64,000 nt of DNA from the NCBI GenBank assembly GCA_964454685.1, contig CAYVTZ010000011.1, positions 28,482-92,481 of the forward strand, read 5' to 3'. This document shows positions 16,564 through 24,468 of the stretch, piece by piece. Both the position numbers and the translations under genes were made by a program. The stretch is from CAYVTZ01 sp964454685. GTDB lineage: Bacteria > Bacillota > Clostridia > Christensenellales > Christensenellaceae. Position 1 is the first letter of the stretch, and each line of letters begins with the position of its first letter. The notes under the pieces are model-generated. The model did no database searches. It had not been told where the DNA came from and saw only the letters and a list, made by a program, of their open reading frames with translations.

Positions 16564-17667
16564 ATGAAAAAGTTAGTACTGCTCGTAATTGCTGCGGTGA
16601 TGATCGCATCAATGGCATTCGCCGGCTGCGCACCGGCGGCGGCTCCTGCGTCTGAGGCTCCGGCTTCTGAGGCCCCTGCGTCTGAGGCTCCGGCTTCCGA
16701 AGCGCCTGCATCTGAAGCTCCCGCATCCGAGGCCCCGGCTTCCGAAGCGCCTGCAGCAGAAGCAAAAGGCAAGAAAATTGCCGGCGTTGTGTTCCAGGAA
16801 GACCAGTTCATGAAACTGCTTCAGATGGGCTACAAAGATGCTGCTGAAAAAGCGGGATACGAATTTTTCCCCGGCAACACCAACAATGACGCTGCAAAAG
16901 AAGTTGAAATGATCAACACATATGTGACGCAGGGTTATGCCGGTTTGGCAATCTCGCCCATCAGCGAAACTGCCTCGATCGAGCCTCTGAAAAATGCGGC
17001 TGGACAAGGCCTTATCATTGGACTTTCCAACTCCAACCTGGGTTCTTTGGACTGGATGACAGCATGCTACACTTCCGACAACTATCAACTCGGACAGATG
17101 ACCGGTGAAGCGGCTGCGAAGTACATTGAAGCAAACATGGGCGGCAAAGCAAAAATCGGCATCCTGCAGTTTAAAACATTGCTGCCGGAACAGTCCACCG
17201 CTAGAAGCGACGGATTCAAAGATGCTGTAAGCAAACTGCCGGGCGTGGAAATCGTTGATGATCAGGACGCATGGCTGCAGGACAAAGCAATCACGGTTGC
17301 TACGGATATGCTTTCCGCAAAGCCTGACATCAACATGATCTGGGCTGCAAACGAAGGCGGCACGATCGGTGCGACCATGGCAATCAAAAATGCCGGCAAA
17401 GCCGGCAGCGTGGTTTCCTTTGGTACAGACGCAAGCGAACAGATGGTTGCTTTGCTGCAAGACGGCGACAACATTCTGCAGGCTGTGACCGGACAGGATC
17501 CGTATGAAATCGGCGTAAAGACCATGAACTCCGTAATCAGCGGTATTGAAGGAAAAGAAGATCCGGATAAAGGCAAGACGATTATCGTTCCCGGCATCCT
17601 GCTCTCTCGTGCAAATCCTGACGAACTGACCGCATTCTTGGATAATCTGAAATCCAAAATCGGCTAA
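16564..17667 (+). CDS. sugar ABC transporter substrate-binding lipoprotein with SEAPA-repeat linker
   Basis: A 367-residue binding lipoprotein of the second importer. The signal peptide ends in lipobox AFAGC with Cys22. Then comes a linker of seven consecutive SEAPA pentapeptides (DNA 16651-16755, seven 15-base units) tethering the domain to the membrane. The ligand-binding part starts at KKIAGVVFQEDQFMKLLQMG and includes GYAGLAISPISE, KIGILQFKTLLPEQSTAR and IWAANEGGTIGATMAI, typical of type I sugar-binding proteins (RbsB/XylF-like). The start is ATG 16564 after AAAGGAGG. Ligand unknown; a D-lyxose-isomerase-like gene ends the operon. Confidence 0.92.
   Translation: MKKLVLLVIAAVMIASMAFAGCAPAAAPASEAPASEAPASEAPASEAPASEAPASEAPASEAPAAEAKGKKIAGVVFQEDQFMKLLQMGYKDAAEKAGYEFFPGNTNNDAAKEVEMINTYVTQGYAGLAISPISETASIEPLKNAAGQGLIIGLSNSNLGSLDWMTACYTSDNYQLGQMTGEAAAKYIEANMGGKAKIGILQFKTLLPEQSTARSDGFKDAVSKLPGVEIVDDQDAWLQDKAITVATDMLSAKPDINMIWAANEGGTIGATMAIKNAGKAGSVVSFGTDASEQMVALLQDGDNILQAVTGQDPYEIGVKTMNSVISGIEGKEDPDKGKTIIVPGILLSRANPDELTAFLDNLKSKIG
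16651..16755 (+). repeat. in-frame tandem 15-base repeats encoding (SEAPA)7
   Basis: Seven consecutive 15-base units each encode Ser-Glu-Ala-Pro-Ala with synonymous variation (TCT/TCC, GAG/GAA, GCT/GCC/GCG). The variation shows the array is maintained at the protein level rather than being a fresh duplication. It serves as an extended linker after the lipid anchor. Confidence 0.85.
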
Positions 17668-17682
17668 GGTATTCTCTCAGTT

Positions 17683-17710
17683 TACTCCCGGGGGCACGCT
17701 TCCGGGAGTA
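17683..17710 (+). promoter_or_regulatory. intercistronic hairpin after second binding-protein gene
   Basis: TACTCCCGG (17683-17691) pairs with CCGGGAGTA (17702-17710) over a 10-base loop. What follows is A-rich, not T-rich, so read-through is expected. It begins a 211-base spacer that also holds the palindrome CATGGGA-A-TCCCATG (17796-17810), making this an unusually long structured gap within an operon. Confidence 0.6.
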
Positions 17711-17878
17711 TTCAAAAAAAGGAAATGCTCCTGCGCCGCACAAACTAGCTGTGGGTGTACGACTTGATCGCTTGAGGGATCATTGGGGGAGGGAGCATGG
17801 GAATCCCATGTGGTTTGCGGTCTTTATGCGGTAACCGGTTCAATTACCGTAAATACATGATACGAGGAGTAAGTGAGA

Positions 17879-19369
17879 ATGAGTGTACTAACCGTAACGA
17901 ACATTTCCAAACAGTTTCCCGGCACACTCGCGCTGGATAATGTAAGCGTCTCGTTCGAGAGCGGCAAAGTCAATGCGCTGATCGGAAAAAACGGTTCGGG
18001 AAAATCAACACTTGTAAAAATAATCAACGGTGCACAAGGCGCGACATCCGGCGAAATCTTCTTGGATAGCGAAAAGTTAGACTTTCACGATCCAAAGGAA
18101 GCATTTGACAAAGGAATTGCAACAGTTTATCAGGAACTGAGTCTCGTGCCGGGCATGACCGTTGCAGAAAATATCTATCTTGGAAACTTCCCGATGAACG
18201 GCAAGTTCATTGACTGGAAAAAGACCAACAGTGAGGCGGAAGCGTTGCTTGCCGCCATGGGTATCAAAATTGATCCCAAAGAAATGGTATATAACCTCAG
18301 CGTTTGGCAATGCCAGATGATTGAAATCGCAAAGGCGATGCGTGCAAACCCCAAAGTGATTCTGCTGGATGAGCCGACCTCTTCGCTTGCATTGGCAGAA
18401 ACGCAAATTCTGTTTGATTTGATTCGTAAATTAAAAGAACGTGATGTTATTATCATATATATTTCCCATCGGCTGCAGGAGCTTTGGGAAATTGCGGACA
18501 ACTGTACCGTACTGCGCGATGGCGTGCTGACCGGGCAGGCTTCCATGCAGGATGCAACGCACAAAGACATTCTGACCTTGATGTTTGGAGATACAGAAAT
18601 TCAGGAGAGACCCAAAGATTTGACCTTTGATAAAAAAGATATCGTTTTGAAGGTGGATCATTTGACACGGGGCAAGAAGGTGCAGGATGTCAGCTTTGAG
18701 CTTGCAAAAGGCGAAATTCTCGGTATTGCGGGAATGCTTGGCTCCGGCCGAAGCGAGCTGCTGCGCTCTATTTTCGGGATCGATGAATATGACAGCGGCA
18801 GCGTACTGGTCAATGGGAAGGAAGTAAAACGGGCGAACCCTGTCAAACTCAAAGAGATGGGTCTTGGGCTGACACCGGAAGACCGGAAGCATGAAGGCCT
18901 GGTGCAGATTATGTCCGTAGAGAATAATCTGTGCACTGCCAGCCTCAAGCTGATGAGCAAAGGGTCCTTCATTGATCGGGAAAAGCAAAAAGAGTTTGTG
19001 AATCGTCAGATCGAGCGTTTGCAGATCAAAGTCCCTTCACTGGATGTACCGGTTTCGGCGCTGTCAGGCGGCAATCAGCAAAAGGTGGTGGTGGGCAACT
19101 GGCTGAATACCAACCCGCAAATCATGATGTTTGACGAGCCTTCCCGCGGCATTGACGTAAACGCAAAACAACAAATTTTTAAGATTATTTGGGATCTTTC
19201 CCGGCAGGGGATTTCCAGCATCGTGGTATCTTCGGAGCTGGAAGAGCTGCTGGAAGTGTGCCACCGCGTGCTGATCATGCGATATGGGCAAATCATAGGG
19301 GAACTGGAAACAGACGAACTGAAAATTGACGAATTATATACATTGTGTATGGGAGGTACAATCGGATGA
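17879..19369 (+). CDS. sugar ABC transporter tandem ATPase (RbsA type)
   Basis: A 496-residue double-NBD ATPase of importer 2. The start is ATG 17879, nine bases after GAGGAG; the GTG six bases earlier is too close. Walker A GKNGSGKST is at residues 36-44, followed by LDEPTSSLA and IYISHRLQELWEIADN. The first-half signature region reads LSVWQCQM, as usual in this family. NBD2 has GMLGSGRSELLRSIFG, LSGGNQQK and FDEPSRGIDVN. The stop codon overlaps the permease ATG by 4 bases (ATGA). Confidence 0.93.
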   Translation: MSVLTVTNISKQFPGTLALDNVSVSFESGKVNALIGKNGSGKSTLVKIINGAQGATSGEIFLDSEKLDFHDPKEAFDKGIATVYQELSLVPGMTVAENIYLGNFPMNGKFIDWKKTNSEAEALLAAMGIKIDPKEMVYNLSVWQCQMIEIAKAMRANPKVILLDEPTSSLALAETQILFDLIRKLKERDVIIIYISHRLQELWEIADNCTVLRDGVLTGQASMQDATHKDILTLMFGDTEIQERPKDLTFDKKDIVLKVDHLTRGKKVQDVSFELAKGEILGIAGMLGSGRSELLRSIFGIDEYDSGSVLVNGKEVKRANPVKLKEMGLGLTPEDRKHEGLVQIMSVENNLCTASLKLMSKGSFIDREKQKEFVNRQIERLQIKVPSLDVPVSALSGGNQQKVVVGNWLNTNPQIMMFDEPSRGIDVNAKQQIFKIIWDLSRQGISSIVVSSELEELLEVCHRVLIMRYGQIIGELETDELKIDELYTLCMGGTIG

Positions 19370-20370
19370 ACGGCACACGTACATTTAAAACTTTTGCAAA
19401 GCGGCATATGATGGAAATCATATTGATCGTGATGGTGGTGTTGCTTGCCATTTTTGCACAGGGATTTTTCACACTGAATAACATATTAGGTATTTTTAGA
19501 AACATGGCAATCATCGGCGTAATCGCGTTTGGTATGACGATGGTGATTATCGGCGGTGAAATTGACCTTTCTATTGGATCGGGCATCGCGCTTTCCTCCG
19601 TTGTGACGGCGATGTTTTCCGCTTCCTTGATTGAAGCGGGTATGGATGGCACGGTTGCGCTTATTATTGCGATGGTCATGGCGCTTGTGATTGGCGCAGG
19701 AATCGGCTTTTTTAACGGATTCATTCGCACAAAGTTTAACATTCCTTCCTTCATTATTACGTTGGCAATGTTAAATGTGCTGTACGGAATCGCGGCTGTC
19801 ATCTCCAAAGGATTTCCCGTTATGGTCACACAGACGTGGTATAGCTTTATCGGCGCCGGTACCATTGGTGCCATGCAGGGATTCCAAGGCGTTCCGGTTC
19901 CCGCAATCTGGCTGATCATCGTATTTGTCATCATCATGGTGGTGATGGAGCGCACCCGCTTTGGGCGTGAGATTTACGCAGTTGGCGGTAACCCCGAGGC
20001 GGCACGTCTTTCGGGTATCAATGTAAAGCGTGTAAAAATTGTTATCATGACTGTGGTTCAGTTTTTGGCGGCATTTGCCGGAATCATTCTGTCCTCACAG
20101 GTGCTGGCGGGTTCATCCCAGTTTGGCAAGGGTTATGAGATGGACGTCATCTCCTCCGTTATCATCGGCGGCGCATCGCTCAATGGTGGTATCGGTAAGG
20201 TGCGCGGTACCTTGATCGGTATCATATTCCTTGGCGTGATCCTCAACGGTATGACGCTGCTGGGTGTGGACGATTTTGTAAAATACATTGTTCGTGGTTC
20301 GCTGATCCTGGTGGCGGTGCTCATCAATACGGTGCAGATTAGCAATACGGCAAAAGACGGAGGCAAATAA
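19366..20370 (+). CDS. sugar ABC transporter permease (RbsC type)
   Basis: A 334-residue membrane protein with about eight to ten hydrophobic segments. Family motifs are IIGGEIDLSIGSGIALSS, AVGGNPEAARLSGINVKRV and IIGGASLNGGIGKVRGTLIG. The start is ATG 19366, nine bases after GGGAGG and overlapping the ATPase stop. It is the only permease of this importer, so the pore is likely a homodimer. Confidence 0.92.
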   Translation: MNGTRTFKTFAKRHMMEIILIVMVVLLAIFAQGFFTLNNILGIFRNMAIIGVIAFGMTMVIIGGEIDLSIGSGIALSSVVTAMFSASLIEAGMDGTVALIIAMVMALVIGAGIGFFNGFIRTKFNIPSFIITLAMLNVLYGIAAVISKGFPVMVTQTWYSFIGAGTIGAMQGFQGVPVPAIWLIIVFVIIMVVMERTRFGREIYAVGGNPEAARLSGINVKRVKIVIMTVVQFLAAFAGIILSSQVLAGSSQFGKGYEMDVISSVIIGGASLNGGIGKVRGTLIGIIFLGVILNGMTLLGVDDFVKYIVRGSLILVAVLINTVQISNTAKDGGK

Positions 20371-20372
20371 GA

Positions 20373-21401
20373 ATGGCGTTCACTCCAGACTATCGGAATG
20401 TTGAGAATGCGGCGCGAAACGTTCGTCCGCAGCGCATTCCACTCTATGAACATATTATCAGTGACGAGATGATCGGGCGCGTACTGGGGCAGGAGCTGTC
20501 CCAGAACCGCGCAGAATATATGAAGCAGTATGCCGGCTTTTTTCACTGCATGGGGTATGACACGGTTTCGTTTGAACAGTGTATCACCAAAATACTGCCG
20601 GGTGGCGGCGCACTGTATGCGCATGCAGACCCGGTGATCAAGACAAAGCAGGATTTTGACAATTATCCGTTTGACACGTTAAAAGATGTATATTTTAAGG
20701 CGTTTCATGAGGATTTCAAATTGCTGCGCGATGCCATGCCCGATGGGATGAAGGCAATCGGCGGGCCGGGCAATGGGCTGTTTGAGATTGTGCAGGATCT
20801 TTGCGGGTATGAGAATCTTTGTTATCTTTCGATTGATGACCGTGATTTTTATGCGGCGATCTTTGAGCGGGTTGCGGAGGTTATGCTCTCCATTTGGAAA
20901 GCATTTCTGGAAGAATTTTCAGATGTTTACTGCGTTTGCCGCTTTGGGGACGATCTTGGATTCCGCTCGCAGACATTGTTGGCTGCGCCGGACATCCGCG
21001 AGATCATCATTCCGCAATATCAGCGATTGGTGGCGCAGGTGCACCGCTTTGAAAAGCCCTTCCTTTTGCACAGTTGCGGTTGCATTTTTGACGTGATGGA
21101 CGACATCATTCGTGAAGCAAAAATTGACGCAAAGCATTCCAATGAAGATGCCATCGCGCCATTTTCAGACTGGATTTCACGGTATGGCGATCGCATTGGT
21201 AACTTTGGCGGATTTGATACGGATGCCTTGTGCAGCTTGAGCGCGCCGGAGGTGGAGCGCTATGTTGCTGAGATTTTTGAGGCTTGTTCAGGAAAGCAGG
21301 GCGGTATTGCCTTTGGGTCGGGAAATTCCATACCGGAATATGTGCCCAAGGATGGCTATCTTGCTATGATAGGAACGGTTCGTGAGTTGAGGGGAGAATG
21401 A
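20373..21401 (+). CDS. URO-D superfamily protein B
   Basis: A 342-residue TIM-barrel relative of uroporphyrinogen decarboxylase and MtaA. It has FGDDLGFRSQ (191-200) and FLLHSCGCIFDVMDD with His233 and Cys235 in the metal-site position. The C-terminal segment GIAFGSGNSIPEYVP replaces the part that would supply a third thiol ligand. The start is ATG 20373, nine bases after GGAGG, and it abuts the permease gene (2-base gap). Its neighbour downstream is a second copy of the same superfamily, so the two may work as a pair. Substrate unknown. Confidence 0.82.
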   Translation: MAFTPDYRNVENAARNVRPQRIPLYEHIISDEMIGRVLGQELSQNRAEYMKQYAGFFHCMGYDTVSFEQCITKILPGGGALYAHADPVIKTKQDFDNYPFDTLKDVYFKAFHEDFKLLRDAMPDGMKAIGGPGNGLFEIVQDLCGYENLCYLSIDDRDFYAAIFERVAEVMLSIWKAFLEEFSDVYCVCRFGDDLGFRSQTLLAAPDIREIIIPQYQRLVAQVHRFEKPFLLHSCGCIFDVMDDIIREAKIDAKHSNEDAIAPFSDWISRYGDRIGNFGGFDTDALCSLSAPEVERYVAEIFEACSGKQGGIAFGSGNSIPEYVPKDGYLAMIGTVRELRGE

Positions 21402-21402
21402 A

Positions 21403-22401
21403 ATGACATCGAAAGAGCGTGTTTTGCGCACAATTAATTTTGAAAATCCGGATCGCATCCCGCGCGATCTGTGGATTTTACCGGCAGCGCGCATAAAGTA
21501 TGGCGCAGCGCTGGAGGCGCTTCTACAGGAACATGAATGTGACATAGCATCGGTATCCAGCTTTATGGACATGGCGTTTGATCCCATCAATTATACCTTG
21601 GGAACGCACGTGGATGAGTGGGGCAGTGAGTGGCTGGTGTTGCAGGAGGGTATGATCGGTGAGGTCAAACAGCCTGTCTTTGCCCATAGCGTTCCGGTAG
21701 GCTACGTGCCGCCGACCGCGATGTTTGAAGAAGGATTTGACGCCAACCGTTCGGCATTGCAACAGCAAATCAAGACGCTGCGGCAGTCGGACAAATTTAT
21801 CATCGGCGGATGGGTCAGTGTGTTTGAACGGATGCAGTTTTTGCGCGGAACCGAAGAACTCTACTGTGACATTGCGCTGCGCTCGGATGAATTCTACGCG
21901 ATACGCGAACTGGTGCGCCAATATTATCTTTCTTATGTGGATCGTTGGTTGCAAATGGACATTGACGCCGTTGCATTCGGAGACGATTGGGGTACGCAGA
22001 TTTCCATGCTGATTTCAAGGGAGGCCTGGATCGAGCTGTTTAAACCGGTTTATAAGGAACTGATCGACCGGATTATCGCGGCCGGCAAAGTGGTGTTTTT
22101 CCATAGCGACGGTTATATCTATGAAATTTACGATCAACTGATTGAGCTTGGCGTAAAGGCGGTCAATTCTCAAATCTGGTGCATGGGCGTCGAGAAGGTT
22201 GCGGAGTTTGCGGGAAAAATCACATTCTGGGGAGAAATCAGTCGTCAGACGACGCTGCCGGAAGGTACGCCGGAGGAGGTCGCGCAATGCGCGGCACAAA
22301 TGAAACAGCATTTGTACAAAAATGGGGGATTGATCGGGGAAAGCGAAATCAACAGCGATGTGCCATTGGCGAATATTGAAGCAGTATTGCAGTGCTGGTA
22401 A
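21403..22401 (+). CDS. URO-D superfamily protein C, with Asp in place of the metal-site Cys
   Basis: 332 residues, with the same fold as the preceding gene. The opening is TSKERVLRTINFENPDRIPRD and the barrel motif is AFGDDWGTQ (191-199). The usual HSCG appears as FFHSDGYIYE, so His234 is kept but the Cys is Asp236. The C-terminal GESEINSDVPLANIEAV matches the family's end. The change resembles URO-D-family members that are not thiol-zinc methyltransferases, so this copy may have a different metal preference or act as a partner of protein B. It starts one base after the stop of B, with GAGGGGAG upstream. Confidence 0.82.
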   Translation: MTSKERVLRTINFENPDRIPRDLWILPAARIKYGAALEALLQEHECDIASVSSFMDMAFDPINYTLGTHVDEWGSEWLVLQEGMIGEVKQPVFAHSVPVGYVPPTAMFEEGFDANRSALQQQIKTLRQSDKFIIGGWVSVFERMQFLRGTEELYCDIALRSDEFYAIRELVRQYYLSYVDRWLQMDIDAVAFGDDWGTQISMLISREAWIELFKPVYKELIDRIIAAGKVVFFHSDGYIYEIYDQLIELGVKAVNSQIWCMGVEKVAEFAGKITFWGEISRQTTLPEGTPEEVAQCAAQMKQHLYKNGGLIGESEINSDVPLANIEAVLQCW

Positions 22402-22410
22402 CGGACTAAA

Positions 22411-22452
22411 GTCTGCTGTTTTTGTGGGGAACTGAGGCGTTTTGCAGCAGAC
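22411..22452 (+). promoter_or_regulatory. stem-loop between URO-D C and lyxose-isomerase-like gene
   Basis: GTCTGCTG (22411-22418) and CAGCAGAC (22445-22452) form an 8-bp stem over a 26-base loop, just upstream of the AAAGGAG ribosome site of the next gene. It may modulate expression or mRNA cleavage; the role is speculative. Confidence 0.35.
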
Positions 22453-22473
22453 GTATATGTAAAGGAGAAAAGA

Positions 22474-23160
22474 ATGAAGCGTTCAGAAATACAAGGAGCA
22501 ATCAGATGGGCCATTGAGTTTGCAAAAAAGCAGAATTTTAATCTGCCGAAATTTGCGTTTTGGTCCAAAGACGAGTGGGCAGAGCATCTTGCAGAGACGG
22601 AGTCGCTGCGCAAGACGATGCTGGGCTGGGATGTAACAGACTATGGAATGGGCGACTTTAAAAAGATCGGCAGCATTCTGTTCACGATTCGAAACGGTCT
22701 GCTGGACGATGCGACAGTTGGCACGCCTTATGCGGAAAAAATCATTGTGATTCCGGACGGACAGCGTTTGCCGATGCATTTTCATTCCAGCAAGACGGAG
22801 GATATCATCAACCGTGGTGGCGGCATGATGTTTATGAAGTTGTGGAATGCCGCCGCGGACGACAAGCCGGACAAGCAATCGGAAGTTGTGGTCTATATGG
22901 ACGGCATCAAAAAAACGTATCAGCCGGGTGAAGAATTTTTGGTGGAGCCGGGCAGTAGCGTATCGCTCACGCCGCGCATCTATCATATTTTCGGATCGAA
23001 AGCGGGCACGGGCGACGTGCTGTGCGGGGAGGTTTCCTCCATCAATGACGACAAAACGGACAACCACTTTTACGAGGATGTTTCGCGCTTTGCGAAAATT
23101 GATGAGGACGAAGCGCACACTTATCTGCTGTGCAATGAATATGACTTACTGAATGGCTGA
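22474..23160 (+). CDS. D-lyxose isomerase-like cupin (D-lyxose ketol-isomerase family)
   Basis: 228 residues, the usual length of the D-lyxose isomerase family of cupins, which interconvert D-lyxose and D-xylulose (or D-mannose and D-fructose) with a divalent metal. The metal site is visible: His102 and His104 in PMHFHSSKTEDI, Glu109, and His171 in PRIYHIFGSK. Other family segments are KRSEIQGAIRWAIEF at the N-terminus and GEVSSINDDKTDNHFYE near the end. The start is ATG 22474 after AAAGGAG. As the last gene of operon 2 it suggests the imported compound becomes an aldose of the lyxose/mannose configuration. Exact substrate is inference. Confidence 0.87.
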   Translation: MKRSEIQGAIRWAIEFAKKQNFNLPKFAFWSKDEWAEHLAETESLRKTMLGWDVTDYGMGDFKKIGSILFTIRNGLLDDATVGTPYAEKIIVIPDGQRLPMHFHSSKTEDIINRGGGMMFMKLWNAAADDKPDKQSEVVVYMDGIKKTYQPGEEFLVEPGSSVSLTPRIYHIFGSKAGTGDVLCGEVSSINDDKTDNHFYEDVSRFAKIDEDEAHTYLLCNEYDLLNG

Positions 23161-23188
23161 CGAACCACTTGCACATAACATGGTTTTG

Positions 23189-23230
23189 GCGCATCCTTGC
23201 GGCTCTGCTCAGGGTGCGTCTTTCTTTTTT
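23189..23230 (+). terminator. Rho-independent terminator of operon 2
   Basis: GCGCATCCT (23189-23197) pairs with AGGGTGCGT (23211-23219) with G-T wobbles, followed by CTTTCTTTTTT (23220-23230). It lies 28 bases after the isomerase gene. Confidence 0.8.
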
Positions 23231-23251
23231 AGAAAAATTAAAATTTTATGG

Positions 23252-23280
23252 TTGACAAATTAAAATAGGTATAGTAAAAT
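23252..23280 (+). promoter_or_regulatory. strong promoter of the LacI-led operon
   Basis: TTGACA (23252-23257), a 17-base spacer, then TAAAAT (23275-23280): eleven of twelve consensus positions. The predicted start of transcription is near 23287, so the first operator at 23298 falls just downstream, where a bound repressor would block initiation or escape. Confidence 0.8.
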
Positions 23281-23297
23281 CCAACTAGATTCAAATT

Positions 23298-23311
23298 TGT
23301 ATACGTGTACA
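23298..23311 (+). promoter_or_regulatory. LacI-family operator copy 1
   Basis: TGTATACGTGTACA is a 14-base, CG-centred, nearly palindromic element typical of LacI/GalR operators. It lies about 11-24 bases downstream of the predicted transcription start and has a near-identical twin at 23377-23390. Confidence 0.75.
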
Positions 23312-23376
23312 TTATCTCAAAATTGTGACAATTAAATGACGGCTTGTAACAAATTCCATTTATTTTTTGCAACTAA

Positions 23377-23390
23377 TGTATACGTTTACA
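23377..23390 (+). promoter_or_regulatory. LacI-family operator copy 2
   Basis: TGTATACGTTTACA differs from copy 1 at one base and lies 79 bases from it, just upstream of the regulator gene. The pair probably supports cooperative binding or looping and autoregulation. Confidence 0.75.
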
Positions 23391-23418
23391 TTACAGTCGT
23401 ATGGCAGTTGGAGGTATT

Positions 23419-24444
23419 ATGAATCAACGGGACATTGCGAAACTTGCAGGGGTTTCCACCGCAACTATTTCGAGAGTCATCAACAACAGTGATCAGATTG
23501 CACCGGAAACGCTGGCGAAAGTCAAGGATGTGATTGCAGAGTATGGATATGTGCCCAATGCGGTAGCAAGAAATTTAAAAACAGCTTCGACCAAGACAAT
23601 CGGATATGTTGTTCCGGACATCCGAAACCCATTTTTTACATCAATGCTTGCCGGGTTTGAAGAAATGTGTTATGCGAAGGGATATGATATCGTTTTTGCA
23701 AATACAGATGAAAACCTGGATAAAGAAGAAAAGGTCTTAAAAAAGCTGTTAGGCTTTCGTGTAGACGGATTACTGGCAGTGTTTGTAGACACAGAGTCGC
23801 CGGAGATCAGACAGTATGTCAACATGAATACACCCATCGTGTATATTGACCGCAAGCCGATCCAGGCAGCAAAGCTGGAGCACGACACCATATTGATTGA
23901 TAATTTTGACGGAATGTTTCAAATTGTGAAGCATCTGGTGGAACTGGGACATAAAGACATTGCGATTCTATACGGGACACAGGGCATTACCCCCGGAAAC
24001 GAACGCCTGGAAGGATTTTATCAGGCGATGGAGCACTTCAAAGTTCAGGTAAACCCTGAATACGTGGTTCCGGGGAAGTTTAACGAGGAAGGCTCCTATC
24101 AGGCGATTGAACAGCTTTTGGCACTAAAAAAGCGCCCAAGCGCAGTGATTGCCACCAACAACTTGTCTACCATGGGCGCATATCGAGCGCTCATCGATCA
24201 TAAAATCAAAATAGGCGATGAGATATCGCTGGTGGGATTCGATGATTTTCCCTTTGCGGCACACCTGAATCCACCCATCACAGTGCTCAAGCGGCCAACC
24301 ACAGAGGTGGGACGTATAGCGGCAGAACTGTTGCTGAAACGGATTGAGCAAGCGAATGAAGAGACTAATCCGGTCGAGCTCAGGCTGCCAACCGCACTAT
24401 GTGTCAGACAGTCAACAAATCCGCCCAGAAAAGGCAAAGAATAA
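23419..24444 (+). CDS. LacI-family transcriptional regulator
   Basis: 341 residues. The N-terminal helix-turn-helix is NQRDIAKLAGVSTATISRVI (residues 2-21), followed by the hinge helix NAVARNLKTASTKTIGYVVP and a type I binding-protein-like effector domain (GFDDFPFAAHLNPPITVL near the C-terminus). The start ATG 23419 follows GGAGGT; ATG 23401 would add six residues not typical of the family. It probably represses its own operon through the two operators at 23298 and 23377, with an imported sugar or polyol product as inducer. It is the first gene of operon 3. Confidence 0.93.
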   Translation: MNQRDIAKLAGVSTATISRVINNSDQIAPETLAKVKDVIAEYGYVPNAVARNLKTASTKTIGYVVPDIRNPFFTSMLAGFEEMCYAKGYDIVFANTDENLDKEEKVLKKLLGFRVDGLLAVFVDTESPEIRQYVNMNTPIVYIDRKPIQAAKLEHDTILIDNFDGMFQIVKHLVELGHKDIAILYGTQGITPGNERLEGFYQAMEHFKVQVNPEYVVPGKFNEEGSYQAIEQLLALKKRPSAVIATNNLSTMGAYRALIDHKIKIGDEISLVGFDDFPFAAHLNPPITVLKRPTTEVGRIAAELLLKRIEQANEETNPVELRLPTALCVRQSTNPPRKGKE

Positions 24445-24468
24445 AACAAAAATCGGAGGATAGCAAAC

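Noticed and set aside
16651..16755. Regular short repeats that might be taken for a CRISPR array
   Set aside because: The 15-base period is an in-frame SEAPA coding repeat without spacers.
15298..22401. Heme biosynthesis (true HemE) as explanation for the URO-D proteins
   Set aside because: Three copies in a sugar operon, no other heme genes nearby and metal-site motifs of the methyltransferase-like branch argue against it.
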